Notes under the pieces: model-generated
The model's input: the letters and a program-made list of their open reading frames with translations, nothing else
Database searches by the model: none
Told to the model about the DNA's origin: nothing
Shown: positions 16,363 through 25,023 of the stretch, one piece after another
How positions within the stretch are numbered: the stretch's first letter is position 1
Layout: each line of letters opens with the position of its first letter
Assembly: GCF_030268965.1 (NCBI RefSeq)
Contig: NZ_BSSE01000003.1
Coordinates: 389,512-453,511 of the forward strand
Direction of reading: 5' to 3'
From: Microtetraspora sp. NBRC 16547
Lineage (GTDB): Bacteria > Actinomycetota > Actinomycetes > Streptosporangiales > Streptosporangiaceae
DNA length: 64,000 nucleotides
Made by a program: the position numbers and the translations under genes

Positions 16363-16752
16363 ATGGCCCTCGACCCGAAGATCGCCGCGCGGCTCAAGCG
16401 CACTCAGGACGGGCTGGTGCCCGCCATCGTCCAGCAGCACGACACCGGAGAGGTGCTGATGCTCGCCTGGATGGACGACAAGGCGCTGCACCGCACGCTC
16501 ACCACGGGCCGCGCGACGTACTGGTCGCGCAGCCGGGGGGAGTACTGGATCAAGGGCGACACCTCCGGGAACGTCCAGTGGGTGAGGTCGGCGAGCCTCG
16601 ACTGCGACGGCGACACGATCCTGCTGAAGGTCGACCAGGTGGGCGCCGCCTGCCACACCGGTGACCGCACCTGCTTCGACGCCGGGTTCCTCGACGTCGT
16701 CCAGGGACGTGACGACGACGGCGCGGCGGCGCGGGACGGCGACCGGTCATGA
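16363..16752 (+). CDS. hisI: Phosphoribosyl-AMP cyclohydrolase HisI
   Basis: 129-residue monofunctional enzyme that opens the adenine ring of PR-AMP in histidine synthesis. The DCDGDTILL motif (Mg ligands), the downstream Cys, and the HTGDRTCF motif (Zn-binding Cys with His) are all present. The hisE pyrophosphohydrolase domain is absent, as expected in actinomycetes where it is a separate gene. The stop overlaps the following membrane-protein gene (ATGA), which ties histidine synthesis to the trp region. Confidence 0.96.
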   Translation: MALDPKIAARLKRTQDGLVPAIVQQHDTGEVLMLAWMDDKALHRTLTTGRATYWSRSRGEYWIKGDTSGNVQWVRSASLDCDGDTILLKVDQVGAACHTGDRTCFDAGFLDVVQGRDDDGAAARDGDRS

Positions 16753-17462
16753 CGTCGCCCGCAGGCGCCGGAGGCCCCGCCGCCGGGATGCCCGGGGCAG
16801 GACTGGCCGCTCCCGCTTCCCGCCCGCGTACGGCACGGAGCTCGCTGGCGGCGTGGCTGATCGGCTGCGCGGCCGGCGCGGGCCTGGTGCTCCTGGCCGC
16901 GGGCCGCGAGTGGGCGGTCGTGGACTATGGAGGCGCGGGCGGCGCGCCCGTCCCGGTGAACGGCGGCGACGCCGTCCCCGGCCTGACGCCTCTCGCGCTG
17001 GCCGCCCTGGCGGCGGTCCTCGCGGTCTTCGCGACCAGAGGCGTGTGGCGCCGCCTCGTCGGTGTGGTGCTGGCCGTGTGCGGCGCCGCGGTCGCCGCTC
17101 TGGCCTGGCCGTCGCGGCTGCCCGCCAGGGCGATCGAGCACGCCGAGAGCATGCGCTCCCTCGCCGGGCAGGCGGCGCACGTCACGGTGTCGGCGTGGCC
17201 GTGGGCCGGGGTCGCCGGCGGGGGCGTGCTCGCCGCGGGCGGCGTGGTGGCCGTGCTGCTCGGCGGCGGCTGGCCGGGCATGTCGGGCAAGTACGAGCGC
17301 CGGCCGGGCGGCGCGGGTCGCGCCGGGGCCGGCGGGCGGCCGGAACGGCCGGGCCGGCCAGGACGGAAGGTCACGGGCGATCGCGCGTTGTGGGACGCGA
17401 TCGACGACGGCACCGATCCCACACTCGATCACGATGATCATTCTGGAAATGACAGAAAATAG
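16749..17462 (+). CDS. Trp biosynthesis-associated membrane protein (TIGR02234 family)
   Basis: 237 residues with four hydrophobic segments (about 37-58, 78-95, 101-120, 152-175), a Gly/Arg-rich linker, and a charged tail ending in HDDHSGND. The gene is characteristically found next to trpE or trpC in actinobacteria, hence the family name; molecular function unknown. It is translationally coupled to hisI. After the stop, 17466-17495 forms an imperfect inverted repeat that may end the transcript. Confidence 0.82.
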   Translation: MTSPAGAGGPAAGMPGAGLAAPASRPRTARSSLAAWLIGCAAGAGLVLLAAGREWAVVDYGGAGGAPVPVNGGDAVPGLTPLALAALAAVLAVFATRGVWRRLVGVVLAVCGAAVAALAWPSRLPARAIEHAESMRSLAGQAAHVTVSAWPWAGVAGGGVLAAGGVVAVLLGGGWPGMSGKYERRPGGAGRAGAGGRPERPGRPGRKVTGDRALWDAIDDGTDPTLDHDDHSGNDRK

Positions 17463-17604
17463 TGGAAAACCATCACATGACGTGGTGGTTTCCGCCTTTG
17501 CGACAACATCACAAGTTGTCCACGAACTGGATAACCAACGAACGTTCGTCTCATATGTCGCTAAGCTTCCCGACCGCAACTCATGACCAATTAGGAGTCA
17601 TTAA

Positions 17605-18015
17605 ATGAGCTACGGAAACCAGCCGGGCGACACGGGGGGCTACGGGGCCCAGCCGCCTGGTGGCGGGTACGGTCCGCCTCCCGGTGACGGCGGCTATCCG
17701 CCGCCCGGCGGTGGGTACCCGCCGCCCGGCGGGTACGGCGGCGCGCCGACCCCGCCGAACAACCACCTCGTGATGGCCATCATCACCACGGTCCTGTGCT
17801 GCCTCCCGCTGGGTGTCGTGTCGATCGTCTTCGCGACCCAGGTCAACTCGAAGTGGGCGATGGGTGACTTCCAGGGCGCCATGGCCGCTTCGGAGTCGGC
17901 CAAGAAGTGGTGGATCGCATCCATGATCACGGCCGCCGTCCTCCTCGTGCTGTACATCGTTCTCGTCGTCGTGCTGGGCGTGTTCAGCGCCAGCATGAGC
18001 AGCTCGTCATACTGA
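17605..18015 (+). CDS. CD225/dispanin-family membrane protein
   Basis: 136 residues. The first 50 are a Gly-Pro-Tyr-rich arm with repeated YPPPGGG units. The CD225 domain follows: NNHLVMAIITTVLCCLPLG (first, re-entrant-type helix with a Cys pair), then VSIVFATQVNSKWAMGDF, and a second helix at about 104-128. Such proteins curve or bind membranes; in bacteria the role is largely unknown. AGGAG stands 7 bases before the ATG. It has its own upstream region of about 140 bases and precedes a DUF2752 gene by 5 bases, a frequent pairing. Confidence 0.87.
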   Translation: MSYGNQPGDTGGYGAQPPGGGYGPPPGDGGYPPPGGGYPPPGGYGGAPTPPNNHLVMAIITTVLCCLPLGVVSIVFATQVNSKWAMGDFQGAMAASESAKKWWIASMITAAVLLVLYIVLVVVLGVFSASMSSSSY

Positions 18016-18020
18016 GGGCC

Positions 18021-18452
18021 ATGACGGCGACAACGCGTGAGCGGCGCGGCGCGGACCGGATTCGGTCGGTGCTCGCGCCGCTCGGCGTCGCGGCGGTCAC
18101 CGGCGCGGCCTTCGCGTTCGTGGGCTCCGTGGACCCCAACCAGCCCGGGCACTACCCGACGTGCCCCTTCCTCTTCCTGACCGGGCTCTACTGTCCCGGC
18201 TGCGGCACGCTGCGCGCGATGCACGCGCTCGCCCACGCCGACCCGCTCACGGCCCTCGGGTTCAACCCGCTCGCGATGGCCACCGTCCCGTTCCTGCTGT
18301 TCTGGTGGGGGCGCTGGACGCTGCGCTCGTGGCAGGGGCGGCCCGTGCGCACCACCTTGGCGCGGCCCATATATCTGTGGGCCTTCCTCGCCCTCGTGAT
18401 CGTTTATTGGGTGGTGCGGAACCTCCCATTCGGCCGCGTCCTGGCACCCTGA
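18021..18452 (+). CDS. DUF2752 membrane protein
   Basis: 143 residues with three hydrophobic segments. The family signature TGLYCPGCGTLRAMHAL (CPGCG) is near residue 60, followed by the FNPLAMATVPF motif. The family is widespread in actinobacteria and Bacteroidetes and is of unknown function; the CxxC may bind metal or be redox-active. It follows the CD225 gene closely, and that pairing suggests a shared membrane role. Confidence 0.85.
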   Translation: MTATTRERRGADRIRSVLAPLGVAAVTGAAFAFVGSVDPNQPGHYPTCPFLFLTGLYCPGCGTLRAMHALAHADPLTALGFNPLAMATVPFLLFWWGRWTLRSWQGRPVRTTLARPIYLWAFLALVIVYWVVRNLPFGRVLAP

Positions 18453-18540
18453 CGACACCCGATGGCCGAGCGGCCCCGGCGAGGCCGATAGCATCGGCAG
18501 GGCAAGGTAGCGACAGCAGCGACCGGAGGGACCGCTTCTC

Positions 18541-18624
18541 GTGAGCGAGCGTAGCGAGCGAACAGGTTTGCGCGGCAGTGTTCACTCATGCGGGCTCCGA
18601 GCCGATGGCGAGGAGGGCTCATGA
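18541..18624 (+). CDS. Mini-ORF overlapping the trpC start (SERSERT-type repeat)
   Basis: A 27-residue ORF from GTG 18541 to TGA 18622-18624. The stop overlaps the trpC ATG (ATGA). GGAGGG lies about 10 bases before the GTG. The product begins [13 protein letters not shown]. The first 23 bases are a near copy (20/23) of the repeat between potB and potC. No Trp codons are present, so it is not a classical Trp attenuator peptide. It may couple ribosomes into trpC; an alternative is that the repeat simply landed in the leader. Confidence 0.42.
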   Translation: MSERSERTGLRGSVHSCGLRADGEEGS

Positions 18625-19433
18625 GCGTTCTCGACGAGATCATCGTCGGTGTCCGTGAGGACCTGGAGGCCCGGCAGAAGGCCGTGCCGATCGAGCTTCT
18701 CAAAGAGCGCGCCGGACGCGCGCCGGCGGCGAAGGACGCCTACGCCGCGCTCGGCGGCGACAAGGTCTCGGTGATCGCCGAGGTGAAGCGTTCGAGCCCG
18801 TCCAAGGGCGCGCTCGCCGCCATCGCCGACCCCGCCGCCCTGGCCGCGGACTACGAGGCCGGCGGCGCGCACGTGATCAGCGTGCTGACCGAGCGGCGCA
18901 GGTTCGGCGGCACCCTGGAGGACCTGGCCTCGGTCCGGTCCGCCGTGGACATCCCCATCCTGCGCAAGGACTTCATCGTCACCTCCTACCAGCTTTGGGA
19001 GGCCCGGGCGTACGGCGCGGACATCGCGCTGCTGATCGTGGCCGCCCTGGACCAGAACGCGCTGGTCTCGCTCATCGAGCGAGCCGAGTCGATCGGCCTG
19101 GCCGCGCTGGTCGAGGTGCACACCGAGGAGGAGCTCGACCGCGCGCTCGCCGCGGGAGCCAAGATCATCGGCGTCAACGCGCGCAACCTCAAGACCCTGG
19201 AAGTCGACCGGGACGTCTTCGCAAAGATCGCGCCCAAGATCCCCGAGGGCATCATCAAGATCGCCGAGTCGGGCGTGCGCGGCCCGCACGATCTGCTCGC
19301 GTACGCGCGGGCCGGGGCGGACGCGGTGCTGGTCGGCGAGAGCCTGGTCACGGGCAAGGACCCCAGGGCCGCCGTGAACGACCTGGTGACCGCCGGCGCC
19401 CACCCATCGTCACGGCAGGAGAGGCAGTCGTGA
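18621..19433 (+). CDS. trpC: Indole-3-glycerol phosphate synthase TrpC
   Basis: 270-residue (beta/alpha)8 enzyme that closes the indole ring from CdRP. Catalytic motifs are [13 protein letters not shown] (substrate-binding Lys), LRKDFIV (catalytic Lys), [15 protein letters not shown] (Glu), GVNARNLKT and [11 protein letters not shown] 18621 is chosen because GAGGAGGG is well placed and the family N-terminus MSVLDEII begins there. The stop overlaps the trpB start (GTGA). Confidence 0.96.
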   Translation: MSVLDEIIVGVREDLEARQKAVPIELLKERAGRAPAAKDAYAALGGDKVSVIAEVKRSSPSKGALAAIADPAALAADYEAGGAHVISVLTERRRFGGTLEDLASVRSAVDIPILRKDFIVTSYQLWEARAYGADIALLIVAALDQNALVSLIERAESIGLAALVEVHTEEELDRALAAGAKIIGVNARNLKTLEVDRDVFAKIAPKIPEGIIKIAESGVRGPHDLLAYARAGADAVLVGESLVTGKDPRAAVNDLVTAGAHPSSRQERQS

Positions 19434-20674
19434 GTCTGACAGAAGGACCCATCCTCACCGCGGCGGACCTCGCCGGCAACGGCGTCTACGGTGACGACCC
19501 GGACGGCAACGGCAAGTTCGGCGTCTTCGGCGGTCGGTTCGTGCCCGAGGCCCTGATCCCGGCGTTGGACGAGGTGGCCGCGGAATACGAGAAGGCCAAG
19601 AACGACGAGGAGTTCCTCCGCGAGTTCGACCACCTGCTGCGCACGTACGCGGGCCGGCCGACCACGATCACCGAGGTGCCGAGGTTCGCGACGCACGCGG
19701 GCGGCGCCCGGATCATCCTCAAGCGCGAGGACCTCACTCACACCGGCGCTCACAAGATCAACAACGTGCTCGGGCAGGCCCTGCTGACACGGCGCCTGGG
19801 CAAGACGCGGGTGATCGCCGAGACCGGGGCGGGCCAGCACGGCGTCGCCACCGCGACCGCCGCCGCGCTGCTCGGCCTGGAATGCGTGATCTACATGGGC
19901 GCCGTCGACTGCGAGCGCCAGGCGCTCAACGTCGCGCGGATGAAGCTCCTCGGCGCGACCGTCGTGCCGGTCACCAACGGCAGCCAGACCCTCAAGGACG
20001 CCATCAACGAGGCGTTCCGCGACTGGGTCACCAACGTCGACCGCACGCACTACCTGTTCGGCACGGTCGCCGGGCCGCACCCGTTCCCCGAGATCGTCCG
20101 CGACTTCGCCCGGATCATCGGCGTCGAGGCCCGCCGCCAGGTGATCGAGCTGACCGGCGCCCTGCCCGACGCGGTGTGCGCGGCGGTCGGCGGCGGTTCC
20201 AACGCGATCGGCATCTTCCACGCCTTCATCGGTGACGAGGGGGTCCAGCTCCACGGCTACGAGGCCGGCGGGCACGGGCTGGAGACGGGCGAGCACGCCC
20301 TCACCCTCACCGCGGGGTCGGTCGGCGTGCTGCACGGCGCGCGCACCTACGTCCTGCAGGACGAGGAGGGCCAGACGATCGAGTCCCACTCCATCTCGGC
20401 CGGCCTCGACTACCCCGGCGTGGGCCCCGAGCACGCCTGGTTGAAGGACTCCGGCCGGGCCGTCTACCACGGCATCACCGACGCCGAGGCGATGGAGGCG
20501 TTCGCCCTGCTGGCCCGCACCGAGGGCATCATCCCGGCGATCGAGTCCTCGCACGCCCTCGCCGGCGCGCTGAAGCTCGGGCGTGAGCTCGGCCCCGAGG
20601 CCACCATCCTGGTGAACCTCTCCGGCCGCGGCGACAAGGACATGGGCACCGCGATGAAGTACTTCAACCTCTAA
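19430..20674 (+). CDS. trpB: Tryptophan synthase beta chain TrpB
   Basis: 414 residues, PLP enzyme condensing indole with serine. The PLP lysine is Lys109 in HTGAHKINN. The substrate-carboxylate loop ETGAGQHG, the phosphate-binding loop GGGSNAIG, and the GRGDKDM tail are intact. GAGGCAG precedes GTG 19430, which overlaps the trpC stop. The long N-terminal form is the standard TrpB1 type that partners TrpA. Confidence 0.97.
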   Translation: MSLTEGPILTAADLAGNGVYGDDPDGNGKFGVFGGRFVPEALIPALDEVAAEYEKAKNDEEFLREFDHLLRTYAGRPTTITEVPRFATHAGGARIILKREDLTHTGAHKINNVLGQALLTRRLGKTRVIAETGAGQHGVATATAAALLGLECVIYMGAVDCERQALNVARMKLLGATVVPVTNGSQTLKDAINEAFRDWVTNVDRTHYLFGTVAGPHPFPEIVRDFARIIGVEARRQVIELTGALPDAVCAAVGGGSNAIGIFHAFIGDEGVQLHGYEAGGHGLETGEHALTLTAGSVGVLHGARTYVLQDEEGQTIESHSISAGLDYPGVGPEHAWLKDSGRAVYHGITDAEAMEAFALLARTEGIIPAIESSHALAGALKLGRELGPEATILVNLSGRGDKDMGTAMKYFNL

Positions 20675-20789
20675 GCCGACCAAGCCGACCCTCCAGCGCG
20701 GCAGGGAGCCGAGCCGGCGACGGCGGGAGCGGTGAACGGCGGCCCCCACGCAGGGCGAGGTGGATCCGACCCAGACGAACGGAAATCCG

Positions 20790-21584
20790 ATGACGACTCT
20801 TCAGACGGTCTTCTCGAAGGCGCGTGCCGAGAACCGGGCCGCCCTCGTCGGCTACCTGCCGGCCGGTTTCCCCACCAAGGACGGGGCCGTCGCCGCCGCC
20901 ACCGCCATGGTGGAGGCCGGGTGCGACGTGATCGAGATCGGCCTGCCGTACTCCGACCCGCTGATGGACGGCCCCACCATCCAGGACGCGGTCCACCGCT
21001 CCCTGGCCAACGGCACCCGCATCGCCGACGTGATGCGCACCGTCGAGGGCGTCGCCAAGACCGGCGCCGCGACCCTCGTCATGACGTACTGGAACCCGAT
21101 CGACAGGTACGGCGCGGCCCGCTTCGCGCGCGACCTGGCGAACGCCGGCGGCGTCGGGACGATCACCCCGGACCTCACGCCGGAGGAGTCCGGCACGTGG
21201 CTCCAGGAGAGCAAGGACGCCGGCATCGACACCGTGTTCCTGGTGGCGCCCAGCTCGACCGAGGACCGGATCGGCAAGGTGGCCAAGATCTGCACCGGCT
21301 TCGTGTACGCCGCGTCCCTGATGGGCGTCACGGGCGCGCGCGATTCGGTCGGCTCCGCCGCCGAGGGCCTGGTCGCCCGGACCCGCCAGCACACCTCCCT
21401 GCCCGTCTGCGTCGGCCTCGGCGTCGGCACCGGCGCGCAGGCCGCCGAGGTGGCCGCCTACGCCGACGGAGTGATCGTCGGTTCGGCGTTCATCCGCCGC
21501 CTCCTCGACGCCCCGGACGAGGCGTCCGGGCTCGCGTCGGTGCGCGAGCTCGCGGCCGAGCTCGCCGCGGGCGTCCGCCGCTGA
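20790..21584 (+). CDS. trpA: Tryptophan synthase alpha chain TrpA
   Basis: 264-residue barrel that cleaves indole-3-glycerol phosphate. With ATG 20790 the catalytic residues fall at the textbook positions Glu49 (VIEIG) and Asp60 (LMDGP), which supports this start. An upstream in-frame GTG at 20760 would add ten residues. The phosphate-binding GVGTGAQ and GSAFIRR segments are present. The gap to trpB is about 115 bases, larger than the trpC-trpB overlap. Confidence 0.95.
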   Translation: MTTLQTVFSKARAENRAALVGYLPAGFPTKDGAVAAATAMVEAGCDVIEIGLPYSDPLMDGPTIQDAVHRSLANGTRIADVMRTVEGVAKTGAATLVMTYWNPIDRYGAARFARDLANAGGVGTITPDLTPEESGTWLQESKDAGIDTVFLVAPSSTEDRIGKVAKICTGFVYAASLMGVTGARDSVGSAAEGLVARTRQHTSLPVCVGLGVGTGAQAAEVAAYADGVIVGSAFIRRLLDAPDEASGLASVRELAAELAAGVRR

Positions 21585-21616
21585 CCGGTCGAGCCCGCCA
21601 CGGTCGGGTGAGGACC

Positions 21617-21771
21617 GGTGAGCAGGGGCCGGCGAGCAGGGGCCGGCGGGGCCGGCTGGGGCCGCCTCAACAGGGGGGCCGCGCGCTTAACCGATGCTTA
21701 TGCCGTCCATGATGTGGTGGGCTCCAAGTAATCTGCAGAGAACGTGGCCGCGGCTTTCCGAGTCGCGGCCA
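21617..21771. repeat. 14-bp tandem duplication and an 8-bp-stem hairpin between trpA and the MauE-like gene
   Basis: Units 21617-21630 and 21631-21644 match in 13 of 14 bases (GGYGAGCAGGGGCC). Further on, TGGCCGCG (21745-21752) and CGCGGCCA (21764-21771) form a hairpin with an 11-base loop, 40 bases before the MauE-like start. The hairpin could be the trp terminator or a leader structure of the next operon. Confidence 0.5.
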
Positions 21772-21811
21772 GACATCGTGACGGCAACGATGCTCACCCC
21801 GCCAGGAGACG

Positions 21812-22381
21812 ATGGTGTTGACTTATGAGAAGGCCGCACCGGATCGATCGCGAGCCGAACATCCCGCGTTACCCTGGGTGACGACCGCTGCTCGGCTGGT
21901 CCTCGGGGCGGTGCTGATCGTCGCGGGCGGACTCAAGATCGGCGCACCCGCGCTCTCAGTGCAGGCAGTCAAGGCCTACCAGCTCCTGCCGGACTCGCTG
22001 GCCACCGCCATCGGGTACGGCCTGCCCATCCTTGAGATCGTCATTGGCGTGCTGCTGGCGGTCGGTCTGCTGACCAGGGTCTCGGCCGTGGTCGCCGGGC
22101 TGCTCATGCTGGCGTTCGTCGTCGGCATCGCCTCCGCGTGGGCACGCGGCCTGCGGATCGACTGCGGCTGCTTCGGCGGCGGGGGCGAGCTGGGCGCGGG
22201 TCAGGATCCCAACTATTTCTGGGAGATCCTTCGTGACTTCGGTCTGGTGATCGTCGCCGCGTGGATCTTCATCCGCCCACCGGGCCGCCTCGCGATGGAC
22301 TCCGCACTCGGTCTGTCCGGGTCACGCGAGCCGCATCAGCCGGAAGGCGACATATTCCAGGGCGACGAGCCCAACGCATAG
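21812..22381 (+). CDS. MauE/DoxX-like membrane protein
   Basis: 189 residues with four membrane helices of the MauE/DoxX type (ARLVLGAVLIVAGGLKIG; LPILEIVIGVLLAVGLLT; AGLLMLAFVVGIASAWARG; FGLVIVAAWIFI). The diagnostic DCGCFGGGG loop follows the third helix. MauE proteins support disulfide chemistry in the envelope and are usually next to thioredoxin-fold genes, as here. ATG 21812 and GTG 21815 are both possible behind AGGAG. A DsbA-like gene follows by 10 bases. Confidence 0.86.
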   Translation: MVLTYEKAAPDRSRAEHPALPWVTTAARLVLGAVLIVAGGLKIGAPALSVQAVKAYQLLPDSLATAIGYGLPILEIVIGVLLAVGLLTRVSAVVAGLLMLAFVVGIASAWARGLRIDCGCFGGGGELGAGQDPNYFWEILRDFGLVIVAAWIFIRPPGRLAMDSALGLSGSREPHQPEGDIFQGDEPNA

Positions 22382-22391
22382 GGAGAGACCC

Positions 22392-23153
22392 ATGAGCAAG
22401 GCGGCGAGGGACGCTTCGGTGCGAGAGCGCATCGCGGCGCAACGTGAAGCCCAGCGCAAGCAGGAGCAACGCAAGCGTCTAGCCACCATCATCACTGTCG
22501 TGGTAGTCGTGCTGGCCGTGATCGGCGGCGGCTGGTGGTACGCCGCGCAGCAGACCAAATCGGAGACTGTCGCCGGGGGGCTCGCCCCCGTGACGGTGCA
22601 GAGCGACGGTTCCGTCGTGATGGCCAAGGACGGTGTCACCGCGCCGGTGCTGGACGTCTACGAGGACCCGCAGTGCCCGGTCTGCAAGCAGCTTGAGGAG
22701 GTCAGCGGGCCGACCATCAAGAACCTCGCCGCCGAGGGCAAGGTCAAGGTCGTCTACCACCCGCTCACGATCTTCTCGCAGGAGCCGACCCGCTCGAACT
22801 CCCTGCGTGCTGCCTCCGCGCTCCGCTGCGTGCCCGACGGCAAGCAGTGGCTCGCCTTCCACGACAAGATCTTCAAGGAGCAGCCCGGCGAGACCGTCGA
22901 GGGTGGCTTCAAGGTCGACGAACTGGTGAAGTGGGGCCAGGACGTCGGCGTCACGGCGCCCGGCTTCGAGAGCTGCGTCAAGGAGCAGAAGCAGACCGCG
23001 GCCCACGAGCAGTACTCCACGAAGACGATGACGGACCAGAAGCTCGAGGGGACGCCGACGCTCAAGCTCAACGGCACCCAGATCGACATCAACACGACCT
23101 TCGTGCCGAGCGCGCTGCGCAAGGAGATCCTCGATGCCGCAGGCGCCAAGTAG
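22392..23153 (+). CDS. Membrane-anchored DsbA-like thiol oxidoreductase
   Basis: 253 residues: a basic, Gln/Arg-rich cytoplasmic arm (1-30), one membrane helix (about 31-50), then an extracytoplasmic thioredoxin-fold domain with the CPVC active site at about residue 97 and the cis-Pro loop EGTPTLKLNG. A second Cys pair (ALRCVPDG and ESCVKE) may be structural. It probably makes or shuffles disulfides in secreted proteins with the MauE-like protein as electron partner. GGAGAG is well placed. Confidence 0.9.
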   Translation: MSKAARDASVRERIAAQREAQRKQEQRKRLATIITVVVVVLAVIGGGWWYAAQQTKSETVAGGLAPVTVQSDGSVVMAKDGVTAPVLDVYEDPQCPVCKQLEEVSGPTIKNLAAEGKVKVVYHPLTIFSQEPTRSNSLRAASALRCVPDGKQWLAFHDKIFKEQPGETVEGGFKVDELVKWGQDVGVTAPGFESCVKEQKQTAAHEQYSTKTMTDQKLEGTPTLKLNGTQIDINTTFVPSALRKEILDAAGAK

Positions 23154-23236
23154 GACAGATCGGGCCCGGGATCCCCGTGGCCCGTTCTCCACAGCGTTGC
23201 GTCGGGGCGGGCTAGTCTACGGTAACGTCCACTGAC

Positions 23237-24310
23237 ATGCCCCTCGCCTCGATTCCCAGCCCGTCTCAAGGGGTCTGGAACCTCGGACCGCTCCCCATCC
23301 GGGCGTACGCGCTGTGCATCGTGCTCGGCGTCATCGTCGCCGTCTGGATAGGGGAGCGCCGCTGGCGCGCCCGTGGCGGCGAGCCGGGAGCGATCACCGA
23401 CCTCGCCGTCTGGGCCGTCCCGTTCGGCCTCGTCGGCGGGCGGCTCTACCACGTCATCACCGACTGGCAGCTCTACTTCGGTTCCGAGGCGCCCAACCGG
23501 CCGATCGACGCCCTCTTCATCTGGAAGGGCGGCCTCGGCATCTGGGGGGCGATCGCCCTCGGCGCCCTCGGGGTGTGGATCGCCTGCCGCCGCCGGGGCA
23601 TCTCGTTCTCGGCGGTCGCGGACACCCTCGCCCCGGCCATCGCGGTGGCCCAGGCCATCGGCCGCTGGGGCAACTACTTCAACCAGGAGCTGTTCGGCGG
23701 CCCGACCACGCTGCCGTGGGGCCTGGAGATCGAGCCGGGCCGTCCCGGCACGGTTCCCGGCATCGACACCTACCACCCGACCTTCCTCTACGAGTCGCTG
23801 TGGGACCTCGCTCTCGCGGGGCTGCTGGTGCTCGCGGGCAGGCGGTTCGCCCTCCGCCACGGCCGCCTCTTCTCGCTGTACGTCGCGGGCTACACGCTCG
23901 GCCGGTTCTGGATCGAGGGCATGCGGGTCGACCCCGCCCACCAGATCCTCGGGCTCCGGCTGAACCAGTGGACCTCTGTGGTGATCTTCGTCTTGGCGAT
24001 CGCCTACTTCTGGCTCACCCGTAACAAGACCGGCGAGGAGCCCCTCGGGGCCGAGCCGGGCGCGGATGACGGCCCGACCGACGGCCACGCCGACCCCGCG
24101 CATCCCCAGGATCAGGCCGATCCGGACGAGTCCGGGGCCGAGGCCGAGGCGGACGCCGCGGGCGGCGGTTCCGGCGGCGGCGTCCCCGGCGGTGCCGCGG
24201 ATGACGGCACGACCGAGGGCACGGGCGAGGGCACGGGCGGTGGCGCGGCCGGCTCCGATCCTTCCGGCGAGACGTTCGTCGCGCCGGATCAGGGAGGGAG
24301 CCGGCGATGA
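23237..24310 (+). CDS. lgt: Prolipoprotein diacylglyceryl transferase Lgt
   Basis: 357 residues with seven predicted helices. It transfers diacylglycerol to the lipobox Cys of prolipoproteins (PotD and LivJ here are clients). Family signatures are GLVGGRLYHV, WKGGLGIWG, the IGRWGNYFNQELFGGPT core, and HPTFLYES. After about residue 270 there is an acidic, Gly/Asp/Glu-rich tail of roughly 90 residues absent from enterobacterial Lgt and common in actinomycetes. TAGTCT lies about 18 bases before the ATG and there is no Shine-Dalgarno, so the leader is very short. The stop overlaps the next ATG. Confidence 0.95.
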   Translation: MPLASIPSPSQGVWNLGPLPIRAYALCIVLGVIVAVWIGERRWRARGGEPGAITDLAVWAVPFGLVGGRLYHVITDWQLYFGSEAPNRPIDALFIWKGGLGIWGAIALGALGVWIACRRRGISFSAVADTLAPAIAVAQAIGRWGNYFNQELFGGPTTLPWGLEIEPGRPGTVPGIDTYHPTFLYESLWDLALAGLLVLAGRRFALRHGRLFSLYVAGYTLGRFWIEGMRVDPAHQILGLRLNQWTSVVIFVLAIAYFWLTRNKTGEEPLGAEPGADDGPTDGHADPAHPQDQADPDESGAEAEADAAGGGSGGGVPGGAADDGTTEGTGEGTGGGAAGSDPSGETFVAPDQGGSRR

Positions 24311-25023
24311 GCGCCGATTCGGGGGTTCGCGCCGAGATCCACCACCAACACCGGGACGTCAACGGCGGCTGGCTGCGTCCCGCGGTGTTCGGGGCGATGG
24401 ACGGCCTCGTCTCCAACTTCGCCCTCATCGCGGGCGTGGCGGGCGGCACGGCCGACACCAAGATCATCGCGCTCGCCGGGGTGGCCGGGCTCGCGGCCGG
24501 AGCCTTTTCCATGGCGGGCGGCGAGTACGTTTCGGTCGCCAGCCAGAGTGAGCTGGCCCAGGCGGAGATCGACATCGAGCGCCGCGAGCTCGAACGCAAC
24601 CCGCAGGCCGAGGAGGACGAGCTCGCGCAGCTCTACGTGCAGCGCGGGGTCGATCCGGAGACGGCCAGAGAGGTCGCCCGGCAGATCTCCAGGAACCCGC
24701 AGAGCGCGCTGGAGGTGCACGCGCAGGCCGAGTTGGGCGTGGACCTCCACGACCTGCCCTCGCCCCTGCTCGCCGCGGTGTCCTCGTTCCTGTCCTTCAC
24801 CGTGGGCGCCCTGATCCCGCTCCTGCCGTACCTGCTGGGCGTGCAGGGGCTGTTGGTGTCGGTGATCGCGTCGACGGTGGCGCTGTTCGGCGCGGGCGCG
24901 GTGGTGTCCCGGGTGACGGCGCGCACGTGGTGGTACAGCGGGCTGCGCCAGCTCCTGGTCGGCGCGGTGGCGGCGGCTCTCACCTGGGGCCTCGGGACGG
25001 CGGTCGGAGCAAGCGGTCTGTGA
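24307..25023 (+). CDS. VIT1/CCC1-family metal transporter
   Basis: 238 residues with five membrane helices: two near the N-terminus (WLRPAVFGAMDGLVSNFALI, then AGVAGLAAGAFSMAGGEYVS), a charged, Glu-rich cytosolic domain (about 75-150) that in the family binds metal, and three C-terminal helices. Family members move Fe2+ or Mn2+ out of the cytosol. It overlaps lgt (ATGA) and the next gene (GTGA). Confidence 0.89.
   Translation: MSADSGVRAEIHHQHRDVNGGWLRPAVFGAMDGLVSNFALIAGVAGGTADTKIIALAGVAGLAAGAFSMAGGEYVSVASQSELAQAEIDIERRELERNPQAEEDELAQLYVQRGVDPETAREVARQISRNPQSALEVHAQAELGVDLHDLPSPLLAAVSSFLSFTVGALIPLLPYLLGVQGLLVSVIASTVALFGAGAVVSRVTARTWWYSGLRQLLVGAVAAALTWGLGTAVGASGL

Noticed and set aside
18453-18620. 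Trp attenuator or T-box before trpC
   Set aside because: No run of Trp codons, no T-box sequence and no alternative hairpins could be made out.
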